Of a stretch of DNA of 64,000 nucleotides, positions 1-12,100 are shown one piece after another; within the stretch, counting starts at the first letter, position 1; each line of letters begins with the position of its first letter. Source of the DNA: Mactromeris polynyma (lineage: Eukaryota > Mollusca > Bivalvia > Venerida > Mactridae); contig JASFXZ010000004.1 in NCBI GenBank assembly GCA_032209605.1, positions 33,142,401 to 33,206,400 on the forward strand, read 5' to 3'. Below the pieces are notes generated by a model. The model was not told where the DNA came from, searched no databases, and worked only from the letters and a program-made list of their open reading frames with translations. The position numbers were made by a program, and so were the translations under genes.

Positions 1-478
1 ATATGTATACTGAGGTTCTGCCATGATATATATGTATAATGTGGTTCTGCCAATATATATATGTATACTGAGGTTCTGCCAATATATATATGTATACTGA
101 GGTTCTGCCATGATATATATGTATAATGAGGTTCTGCCAATATATATATGTATACTGAGGTTCTGCCATGATATATATGTATAATGTGGTTCTGCCAATA
201 TATATATGTATAATGAGGTTCTGCCATGATATATATGTATACTGAGGTTCTGCCAATATATAGATGTATAATGAGGTTCTGCCAATATATAAATGTATAA
301 TGTGGTACTGCCATGATATATATGTATAATGAGGCTCTGCTAATATATATATGTGTAATGTGGTACTGCCATGATATATATGTATATTGAGGCTCTGCTA
401 ATATATATATGTATACTGTGGTTCTGCCATGATATATATGTATAATAAGGTTCAGCCAATATATATATTTATAATACT
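1..478. repeat. 29-bp minisatellite, left block
   Basis: About 16 head-to-tail units built from 'ggttctgcca' plus an AT-rich part (aatatatatatgtataatg or atgatatatatgtatactg). The array starts outside the window. It is the same family as the block at 1174-2259. Confidence 0.95.
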
Positions 479-1168
479 GCAAATAAAAATCCAGTAATTT
501 CATTGGTTAAAGGCTCGCGTATAGTATTCTATATACACGGCGCTGACAGGATATATGACGTGCGAACTAATTTCCCCTTCATGCGTCTCGTGACCATTTT
601 CGCTGACGGCTCGACTCGAAAACTTTTATCTCTTGATGTCCGCAAGTTACTACAAATTGACAATTGATCTTCATACATGATTCAATAAATATTTAACAGA
701 TTACATGTGTGCTTGTATTAATATTAAAAACGATAGATTTTTGAAGGTGTGTGCCAAATTCAGCTCGATAAAATCCATTGTGATCAGACGCTTGAAAATA
801 AAAAATTAGAGTGCAAGCGCGCGCTTAGCCATGTGTATCGAGGTACCTTACGGGGTAATGCAATTAATTTTCAGGCAATATAACGTGTGAGTGAAATAAA
901 AATATTTAATCTACAGCAAGTAATTCCCGATATGTTTTAAAAGGAAAACGTTTTAATTACTGATATTATACATTACTAAAACACTCTAAACAATTTTATG
1001 AACCTAAAAACAGCAAAAATGCACATATCTTATTCTAAGATCGAGAGCTAGGCATTGAAACATCGCTTGTTTAGCTAATGAAAACACGGTTTGCAGTAAT
1101 ATAAATTCGTTATACTGGTTGTTGACAGGGTATATTGCCCCATATACCCTGTCAACAACCTGTATAAC
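479..1168. other. Non-repetitive segment splitting the 29-bp minisatellite, with a terminal hairpin
   Basis: Unrelated sequence sits between two blocks of the same array, as if inserted into it. 'atactg' occurs on both sides of the segment, but the array unit itself contains it. It ends in a near-perfect hairpin at 1109-1168 next to CTAAT. It has no long open frame. It could be a short non-autonomous mobile element (the hairpin plus CTRR recalls a Helitron 3' end) or relic unique sequence. Confidence 0.45.
1109..1168. repeat. 26-bp inverted repeat (hairpin)
   Basis: Arms 1109-1134 and 1143-1168 are complementary apart from one mismatch, around an 8-base loop. The core is gttgttgacaggg / ccctgtcaacaac. 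The right arm ends six bases before the minisatellite resumes. Confidence 0.9.
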
Positions 1169-1173
1169 TAATA

Positions 1174-2259
1174 GTATACTGTGGTTCTGCCAAAATATAT
1201 AGGTATACTCTGGTTCTGCCATGATATATATGTATACAGTGGTTCTGCCATGATATATATGTATAATGTGGTTTTGCCAATATATATATATGTATACTTT
1301 GGTTCGGCCATGATATATATGTATAATGCGGTTCTGCCATGATATATATGTATAATAAGGTGCTGCCAATATATATATGTATACTTTGGTTCTGCCATGA
1401 TATATATGTATAATAAGGTTCTGCCAATATATATATGTATACTTTGGTTCTGCCAATATATATATGTATACTTTGGTTCTGCCAATAAATATATGTATAC
1501 TTTGGTTCTGCCAATATAGATATGTATACTGTGGTTCTGCCATGATATATATGTATAATGTGGTTCTGCCAATATATATATGTATACTTTGGTTCTGCCA
1601 ATATATATATGTATAATGTGGTTCTGCCAATATATATATGTATAATGTGGTTCTGCCAATATATATATGTATACTGTGGTTCTGCCAATATATATATGTA
1701 TACAGTGGTTCTGCCATGATATATATGTATACTGTGGTTCTGCCAATATATATATGTATACAGTGGTTCTGCCATGATATATATGTATACTGTGGTTCTG
1801 CCAATATATATATGTATACTGTGGTTCTGCCATGATATATATGTATACTGTGGTTCTGCCAATATATATATGTATACTGTGGTTCTGCCAATATATATAT
1901 GTATAATGTGGTTCTGCCAATATATATATGTATACTTTGGTTCTGCCAATATATATATGTATACTTTGGTTCTGCCAATATATATGTATAATGTGGTTCT
2001 ACCATGATATATATGTATACTGTGGTTCTGCCATGATATATACGTATAATGGGTTTCTGCCTTGACATATATGTATACAGTGGTTCTGCCATGATATATA
2101 TGTATACTGTGGTTCTGCCATGATATATACGTATAATGGGTTTCTGCCTTGACATATATGTATACAGTGGTTCTGCCATGACATATATGTATAATGTGGT
2201 TCTGCCATGATATACGAGTGTATGTATACAGTGGTTCTGCCATCATATATATGTATAAT
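1174..2259. repeat. 29-bp minisatellite, right block
   Basis: About 37 units of the 'ggttctgcc' family. Two spacer variants (aatatatata and atgatatata) alternate irregularly, and a variant with 'tacgtataatgggtttctgcc' appears twice near 2040 and 2130. Because the unit has no stop on the minus strand in any frame, it shows minus-strand open frames up to 391 codons; these are not genes. Confidence 0.95.
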
Positions 2260-3022
2260 TTCACCCTTATTTCAGGCGCCTAGGAAGGTATTGAACATTT
2301 GGGCCGCAAATGGGGTAGGTGCGGGAAGGGTATTCCGTCAAGATGAAAACATTTTTAGTAATTTACCTTTCATAGACGCAAAATCCATCTTTTTTTTAAA
2401 TAATATTTTCCGAAAATGTGTTTGCTGTCTGTAATGTATTACATATATTCATACATATGTGTTATATTAGGATACTTAACATTTCCAGGTTGATTTAGAG
2501 CATCCATTTGAAAGTCAAATTTCATAATGGATATTCAGAATATGTAATTAATTTGTGGAGTTTGTTTATCCTTGCAACCGGGATATTCCATATGGGCGAG
2601 CATAATTTATGTCTTTGTGCACTGTTTAAATACTTTATGTGAGTAAATGAGATTATCGCCATATATTTGATCGTCAAGTAGATGTAATTATTACCATTTT
2701 AAGAATCAAAACAATGCCAAAATAAATATACTTGTTACCTGGTTACTATGGTTCTTCCTTTCTTGCCTTCATTAATCCGCCGACTGTTTTCACGTCCTAG
2801 ATGGCAGTCAGAGTACTAGAGACAGTCCCTGTTTGGTAGCTTTGTCGTGCATATGAGAAGTAGGGGCTCCTGTGGCCACAGCTCCTATGCCCACGTATTT
2901 ATATGATATTCCTCTGTCATAAGAAGTTTGATGATTTTAGTCTGTGTGTTGCATGCAGCAATCGTGTGTATTTAGGGATATGTATATTCTACTTTAATCC
3001 ATTTACTTTAATTTTGAATAAG
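2260..3022 (+). other. Intron or upstream sequence, nothing recognised
   Basis: AT-rich single-copy sequence between the minisatellite and exon 1 of the C3-like gene. I looked for an earlier exon ending with one leftover base and found none. Confidence 0.5.
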
Positions 3023-3112
3023 GAGACGGAAATATACAGATATCGAAGATTGATTTGACATTACCATCTGATGCAATAACTGGAACCGCCAAAGCGACAG
3101 GGTATATACAAG
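3023..3112 (+). CDS. C3-like gene exon 1 of window: segment before the thioester domain
   Basis: Reads DGNIQISKIDLTLPSD then AITGTAKATGYIQ. This matches the conserved strand just before the thioester domain of C3/TEP proteins, where a 'LP..., PGSA.A' pattern is usual. The exon enters with two bases of a split codon and leaves with one base (donor gtaatc), which joins the two leading bases of the next exon as glycine. The entry phase shows that at least one more exon lies upstream; I found none in 1-3022. Confidence 0.8.
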
Positions 3113-6100
3113 GTAATCTACTGTACTGGTCTCATTTGCACGTCAGTAAAATATTAGTTAGCACCAAACGCTTGAGAAAGAGCTCTTTAGGTAAGTTAAC
3201 AAGGTATTTATGACTGGACAAAAAAGGGACAAACAATATCACTAGAGTAAGCTTATAGCCATTTACAAACATCTAATATCAAGATGGGAATAATATACAG
3301 AACAAAATGAAATCTAACATGTTATGTGAGCATATAAAATGATCTATTTCTAATAATCAATCATGACACATTTATAATATTATAACAAACATCTTGAAAA
3401 AATTGCAGACTATGTATAACAATATACAATAGTACCAATTCAATAAGTACATACATCAAGAAAACAAAAACCAAATGATTAGGTCAGTGGTAATCATACT
3501 ATGGTCAAAAGTAAATTATGATACGTCTGTAACTAGGATATGTAAATAAGAAATGATATTTATTTTCAATACAGTTCATGGTACATTTTGTAGAAATTAT
3601 GCGTCTATTTATAACTAAGATATGAATCCTTACATCTCGGACAAATGCTTGCTGTGTAGATACTGATAAAGAATTGTATATGAATGCAGTTTTTAGTTAC
3701 TGATCATCATCAATAAACGATAGATACGTAAACTTATATTTTATTTGCATTGTGTTTATGGTCAATAATAAATAGGACAATCAGGACACAATAAAATCAA
3801 AGCACTGAAAGCACTAAAGTCGTTCAGTATTGAACACTGAATCTGTATTCAATACTTGCAGCTCCACAGCAAGTATGAATCTTTATTTTCCATCGTGAAC
3901 AATCAAATCTAATTGTGCAGTAAAGATGTCTGCCAGTATTGAGAATGGTATGCATGTTACCCTCAGATGTTGAACTATGTTTAACCAATTCACTTACATG
4001 TCACTTCCGGAAAAAATAGTTTTCGAATTAAGGCGATACAACTGTCAAAACTTTTGCCATAGAACTAGTAGTTCTATTAAACAACTAATCAAAGGACTGA
4101 ATGGCCTGGATGGCGCTTCATAGGCAAAACTGCACATTTTCCATATCGTTTTAGAAATTAATACGCAACTATTCTGTGTAAAATCATTCACCAAGAATGA
4201 CACTAATAATCCAGAAAAGTCGTTTATATCAAGACTCCCGCCATATCACAATTGTTATATCCCTGACAAATCAGCCACTACCCTCATCAAATTTATAATA
4301 CAATCAGAGGACTTTACATATACTATTTTCTTGAGACGATGAATATGGCGGTACTTCGAGTAGACAATCAGTTTGAGTCGGTAATAGCAATGAGACAGTA
4401 AAGTGCAAGAGAAAACAGTGTCTAGTTCCAACCTACATAATTAAAGGTAAATAGAAGTTACTTAAAAAAAAGTAATACTTTTGAGAGAATGGCAAGTAAA
4501 TGCCACCATACATGTGTACACCAAAACATTACATTGTACCTTTATTCGAAAGTTTCCCAGAACTGCAAAACATGAGTCAGAGACAGGTATGTCCTATGCT
4601 AGCACTAACTTTTGGCGTAGGTCTGAATAGAAAATGCTGGTATCAGGCTCGTGTATTTGCGGTTTTTTGGAAACATGTAAGAAAATTGACAATGCCGTGT
4701 TGTAGAGTACTTCTATCTGAAGGCAATTACCACCAATGTACATTTAAGTTATATTAAGGGTCAGAATTTAAGGAAAATAGAATAGGAGCAAATACTATTT
4801 GGTTAATACCTGTAAATAATTTCTACATGTCAAAAAGACATATCTTTTCAACAGTACTGGTTATAGACATTTTATGGGGAAAATGATAGTGCTTTCAAAT
4901 GCAAATTGTTCACTAAATATTTCACAATCTTCATATATTGTTATCTTACACTGTACTAGTTTGTGATTTAGTTTTGGTATGAGGTAGTAATGAAGCTTTT
5001 GTCATTTATTCATGCAAAAAATTGCGCTACTTTTTAATACTTTTCATATCTTCAAATTTCAGTGTTTATATATTTTTCTGTGTGTTTTAGGACATGTTAT
5101 GGCAAGTGTTGTAAGCTCAGTCCTAAAGGGGATGGAGTCTTTATTTAGAAAACCGACTGGATGTGCTGAACAAACCATATCAAGCACAGTGCCAAATGTT
5201 TTTGCATTGCTCTATTTAAAATCTACGAAACAAATGACAAAAAATGCAGAAGAGACGGGAATAAAAAATATACGGCATGGTAAGTCTTATCTTTTGTATA
5301 CTGTGAATGTGAGTGAAAACGTTATCAGATCGGTGCTTTAAAATGTTTAACAAGCAGCACAAAATGTTGTTCATGAATCACCAAATGAGTAATTTGGTTG
5401 TTTAATGATAAATACAATATTCTACTGTGAACAAGGAAAATAATGCACGATGGACTTTAATTCACAAATATTTCCTGAACGAAAACTTAACCATTCATTA
5501 AGTATATATCAACATTTTGCCGGGTACAAGTCATGAGTTTACAAACCGTCATATAAATTATACAAAGCAACCTCTTCTGATCAGAATCATTTTGGAGATG
5601 CACTTTTTGGCTGTTTTTAGATCACCTAAGCACAAAGTGCTCAACAAGAGCTATTCGGTTCGCCCTGTGTCCATTGTCCCTCATCGTCCGTGGTCAACAT
5701 TTTAGCTTGTTTACCCTCTAGAGTTAACCTATTTTACCTGATCTGCATGAAACTTGGTCAGAATGTTTGTCTTAATAAACACTAGGCCAAGTTTGTAACT
5801 GGGTTTAAAAACTAGGTCACTAGGTCCAGGAGTAGTAAAACCTTGTTAACACTCCAGATGTCTCATCTTTTACTTTATTTATATGAGACATGGGCAAAAT
5901 GTTTTCCTTTATAAAATCTAGGACATGTTTGAAACTGCGTCATCTGGGGTCATAAAACTAGGTCATAGGATCAATTGATGGAAATTCCTCGTGAATTCTA
6001 CGGAGGCTGCATTTTCTACCAGAACTACATAAAACTTTATCAGAATGTTTGTCTTAATCAAATGCAAATCCAGTGTGGTACTTGATCATGTGGGGTCAAA

Positions 6101-9100
6101 AGGTAGGTCAAGAGGCCTAATAATTGCAAATCCTTTTGGATTTTCTTCAGGCCAACATGGCAATGTATTCGGGTGAGCGATATAGAGCCATGTCCCTCTT
6201 GTATAGAGGTTGTTGCTTTTGAGAGGGCCGCTTTGAACGGGTAGCACTGTGGCCAAAATGTAATTGATATTGAGATTAATTCCAGATGTGAATTATTTTC
6301 CATATTTTCATGGGTGTCTTTAGGTTAGGTTTTAGCTCTATTGACAAAAGGTCAGTGTATGAGTCCATGTCTCCTTCCCTCCATTAATTATTCTTACACA
6401 ATCTCCTTCTAAATAGCTCGGCTAAATTTGACCAAACTTCACAAGAACGTTTCTTGGAAGGTCCGCTTTCAAGGTTGTTCAGATGATTACAGTCTATTGC
6501 ATAAGTAGGTCGTAGTAGCTGATATGGTGGCATTTTTCTGCCACCAGTTAACTACTTAATTAACCAGAAAATAATGTGATTATCAGACAATTTCTCGTGT
6601 TAAGATAGATACTTATCTAGTTAACCACATAGTTATCTAGTTTCTTTAACGTGATAACCACATAATTATAATTACATAATAGTTCATTAAGTAGTTAACT
6701 GGTGGCAGAAATATGACCCATAAGCTAAGAATATATATTAAAATAGAAAACTCTGAAAGTATTGAACTATAAGGCCCAGAGCTTTCATTTTCAGTCTGTA
6801 ACTTTGTTTAGCTGGGTTCAATATTGGTTCAGCCCCGGAGTCACATGCTTTACATAGACCTATATAGGGAATATTTTGCGAATCTTCTTGTCCAGAACCG
6901 AAAGATCAAGACTTCATATTTGCTACGTAACATTGTCTACTGGTCTTCTAATAATATTGTTGATATCATGCACCTGAGGTCAATATTGGCCCCGTCTAAG
7001 ATGTGACATGTTGTCTATAGACGTGTATAGGGAAATCTTTGATAATCTTCTCCAACTGCACTGCCCAGGGCTTTGATATTTGGCATGTAGCATTGTTTAA
7101 TGGTCTACTACTAAGATTGCTCATGCATCTGAGGTATAAATTCGTCGCTCTATTTCTAGAGGGACGTAAGTCACTTTTTGGCCAAATTGAGTATTTGGTA
7201 TCAAAATGACCGTCTTTTCAAGCCCTACATGATGGTGGTATAAGTGTCCTTGTAAAACTATTAGAAATGGTCTAAACACCAGTTCCACAAAGTCGTAACT
7301 CGCGTTATGTAGTGAGAATGAATTTCCACAGTGCCATTGCAAATGAACCAATCGGATTCAAGAACACTATAAACAACTATGGAGGAAATCTCACGCGCAG
7401 AGAGTTTTTTGCAAATTTTGATGATCTTTTTCAATCTGAATACTGACAAAAATGTAAGTATAATCATTAGAGTTATTTCTTGTTCAATGTGTTCTAATAG
7501 ATGATAGTTTTCATTTGTCTGCAATTCTTTTTGATTTTGTGTATCACAAATGTAAACAAACTGTACAAGGTTCGGATATATACACAATTCGGATAAAACC
7601 TTCTTCAACACCATTTTTTATAAAATTGGTTATTGTAGATGATTTTACCAAAAAGTCTAAAGATGTTGAGTGCAGTTTAGATTATACTGTACTATTATTT
7701 CCAAATAAATTTGTGTTTAACACACTTTAAATGTGATATTATGCATGACTATTATAATGCATTGAAACAATTTTGACCATGTCACCTTGTTTGTGTCATG
7801 AAAAAGTAGATAAACGAATCATATTGCTCCGGGGTGTTAAACAAATTCTTAGGCCTTTATACTTTTTCTATCATGCAATATTATCGGTGTTATACAGTAA
7901 GTAGTGTCAGATTCTAGCCATACAGCAGATCAAACTTTTACTTTATATGTTTCAGGATATCAATGACTGACCTGCCGAATGATGTTCTCGTACTCATATT
8001 TGGGTTTATTCGACTTCAAGAACTGTTAACAGTAGTGAACAGAGTGTGTAAAAGATTCTACAATTTAATAAGAGATTCTTCAAATGTATGGAACACAATA
8101 TAATTTGATTACCCTATTCAAGTTACAAAACATGATTTAAAAGTGATCATATCTCATTCTACAAAGATAGAAGATCTTATTCTTCCATGTACGGTATTTT
8201 CATGTACCATTCCGGAAAAAGACTGGGCATTAACAAGGGCTAACTTTAAAATCTGATAGATGAGGATTTTGTTGTTTTAAAAGGATGCAGAAAGCTTGAA
8301 CAATTCTATCTAAGTTTTACGAATATTTCACCCAGTACTTTGGAATGCATATGTCAAGATAAACCATTAATTGTAATTGATGCCTGTAAAATTCTTTTTG
8401 GGTAGATCACTGTAGAAGTATACTTAACTCTGTTGGAGAGATAGTGAATTTTCATATTTCATTACATCCAAGATGATTTCAAAGCTGAAATTCTAGACCT
8501 GTATTTGAACACATCCAGATGAGCAATTTTAAACTAAGTCAGGTCTTTGATATGATATACAATGATACTGAAACCGATGCCAATGGTGACATTGTAAACT
8601 CTGTGAACGATGAAGAGGTTTCTATGTCTTTGACAGATAATGTTCCAGTAAATGTTTACGATTTTAATGACCTTCCAATATCTTTCATTGAAGAGCTGGG
8701 AAGTGAAATTTCATGGGATACCATTTACAAAAGTGAAAGGCTTGAAGTACACGTCAACTGAACCATTAGGTGTGAGTTTATTTTATTGTGTTTTGCAGAT
8801 TAGGACTTCAAACATTCAGTAATTGGAAACAGAGTTACACGTACATGTGGGTCATGCCAATTTCTTCCGGTTCCACAGGTTCTGTCGAATGTGCCTGTGA
8901 TTTCAAATGAGAAAAAGAAAGACCTGACCAGGATGATGAAATACATGCATAAGGTTGAGCGGCAGTTTTATAAAGTTATGACACCAGTCTCAGTTTAAGG
9001 GTTTTTGACCAAATTAAATACAAGTGATTGGTTATAGTAAGGATACTTGTATAACTTTCTAGTCAATCTGGTTTTTGTTTTTACTAGTCATGAAACTTTT

Positions 9101-12100
9101 TGACTGCAGTATAAACAAGTTTTGCAGCCTGGATATATTAAAGACACAAAAGGCTGAACATAAACAAGGTGTAAACTGAGTCAAAAGATGTTTTATTTAA
9201 TGTATAATCTTCAACGTAAGCAATTTCGTTTATAAAAGTTATGTGGACTATAGAAGTGGTTAGCATGAGTTCAAAGAGCACAATTAACAATGATTTTCAA
9301 CCCTAAAATAAAACAAAATGTGTACATAAGTATCACATAACGAAATGTATTTGTACATTATATCATTGAGTAAGTTCACTTCATATAAAAAATCCATTTT
9401 GTTATTTAATATCTGTTTTTATGATACATATTTTGCGAGTGAAAATCAATGGTTATTGCCCTCTTATAATCTTGATAGTCATTTTCGTGGACAAATATAT
9501 CTTTAAATAGACGTTTCAACTGTTTTTGTATTTCAAAATGTAAAGATGCAGTTGTTTGTCATTTCGAGAAGAAGATTGTTTCTGTGTTTAAGTTATAATT
9601 TAACTGTTTTGATATTCAAAGTGATGTTATTTTTTGTTCATTTTAAATGTTTTGCTCAATTTGCTGTTAAAATAAACAATGGTTTTATTCAAATCTTTTA
9701 TTGTTTTCTATTATAATTGCATAGTAAAATGCTTCTTGGTTTCTTTTCCATACAGACGTATGTCTTAATAAATGCTTTTTTGTAACTTCCAAAGAGTCGT
9801 AAGCCAATGTGGCATTTTGGAATTATCTAAAATGCACCTTGCGTTTCCAAAAGACGTAAAAATATATTTTGTTTTTCTTAATAAAATAATTAATAATTAT
9901 TTAATGTTTATCAAAAATTAGAGTCATACAGATAAACACCAACGCCACCAGCATGCCAAATTTCATGAAAATTCAGCTGATTATAAAAAAGTTATTTACT
10001 TGTGAAACTTTGATAGCGATTTTCTCAAAACTGTAAATTTGGACATACAGCCCTGTGGAAATAGAGCGACGAATTGGCCCCGTTTGAGGTGTGACGTTTT
10101 TTAACCAGGTTTTCAACGAAAACAGGGTTATTAGAATGATGTGTGTCGTTGGACAACGGGCGTGCGGGGCGGCGTCAAACTGGGGGTTTTCGGCAAATAA
10201 CTTGAGATTCGTTGATCATATTGAAACCAAACTTGGTGTATAGTAAGAACATGCAAAGAGCTCTCTTGGGATTACTTTTAGGTTTGTTCTGCCAAAGGTC
10301 AAGGTCACTATTACTAAATATAGCAATTTGGTTTTTGCCGAATAACTTCAGTTTCGTTGATCATATTGAAATCATACTTATAGTACAGTAAGAACATGGG
10401 GAAAGGTCACTAAGAATTGCTTTTGGACTCGTTCCGTCCAAGGTCATGCATAGGTCAAGGTCACGCATACTAAAAATAGAAATTTGGTTTCCGTGTAATA
10501 ACTTTAAATTCATTGATCATATTGACATCAAACTTGGTGTATAGTAAGAACATTTGGGGAGCTTGCATGGATAGCTTTTGGACTCGTTCCGTCCAAGGTC
10601 AAGGTCATTGTTACTAAAATTAGCAATTTGGTTTCCGGCAGTTTCGTTGATCATATTGCAATCAATTTTGGTGTGTAGTACGAACATGGGGTCACTTAGG
10701 ATTGCTTTTGGACTTGTCTAAGGTCAAGGTCACTGTTACTAAAAATTTAAAAATCAGTTTCCACTTGATATCTTTGTTTTGCGTGGGTGTATTGACATCA
10801 AACTTGGTGTATAGTTGTTGCATATATATATAATATATCTACGTGTGAGTGTGTGTATGCATGTATCACCTACTGAACTCTTGCAGCATTGATGATCATT
10901 ATGTATTCGTTATACAAATAGAGCCTTGGTTTTCTGATACTATATTCACAGCTAACTTTAAAATTTATTGTTTTGTCTTTAAAATTGAGAGATTTATATC
11001 ACCTTATTATCATCCATGCTGCAAGTAGACTCTGCCTCCTATAGGTGGTGCTGGAAAAAACACCACTTGACTGAAGCCTTAGTGCAGAATGCTTGATTAT
11101 CATTAGTAATAGTATTATGCTTGTATTTTGTATTCAGGCTTCCTTTCTTTACTTCATTTAATCTCTTAAAACTTCCGATCATCATCACCTTTGCATGGTC
11201 ATTAACCAGGTTTTCAACGTAAACCAGGTTATAAGAAAGGTGGCGGGCAGCTGGGCGGGCTAGGTTGAAAACCTGGTTTGTGGGCATTGCCCATTTCTTG
11301 TCTATAGACTTATATAGAGAAACGTTTGAAAATCTTCACCGAACTGCACTGCCCAGAGTTATGATATTGGGAATGTGTGTTGTTTAATGGTTACATTTTT
11401 TCTATAGAGCTACATATATAGGGAAAAACATGTTGATTGTATTCAGTATTAATTATAAGGTATATACAAACCTAAGTGTGGGTGCAGTGATTTAGAGTTG
11501 TTTTGTTTTCAGGAATCGACAGAGAAAAATCTAAATATAGAGACAGGGCAACTTCCTCATATGCAAACAATGTTTGGTAAGAATTTCTTATTGATATTGA
11601 GGAAAAAACATAAATGATATATCCAGCATCACTTTGTTTGACCTTGCTCATCACCAGTTTGTCATGTAAATATTTGTAATCCTATCCTTTGCAAATTTTA
11701 ATTTATTGGTCACTACTTACACTGGTACTGCCCTTTCTCGCCTTTACTATTTTTCTATCACTGCCGATCGAAGTAGTCCTCTCAAGCTGAGGCTCGTCCA
11801 TAACGCTGGTACTACGCTTCGAAACTGTGTATTATAAATTATTTCAATATTGTAACTATTAATTATAAATACATATGCTGACCGTTGCATTTATACATTG
11901 TCAAGACTTTTATGTAGTTTTGAATCATTCCACAGGGCGTGATGTATACGCTATGCACTAAATCACCACACGCTTTTATTCTAATTCTCTGTACTAAATG
12001 TCATGAATGTTCTCGGTGATTCAGAATCAAGGAAAGTTGACCCACTTTCTGACTGTTCCCTACATGCTTTATGCCTACATTGGGTTAAATGCAATTTTCC

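Noticed and set aside
1004..2264. Minus-strand open frames of 250-391 codons (MAEP.YTYI...WQNH repeats)
   Set aside because: They come from a 29-bp minisatellite whose unit has no stop in any minus-strand frame. All three frames are open with the same wording, which no real gene shows.
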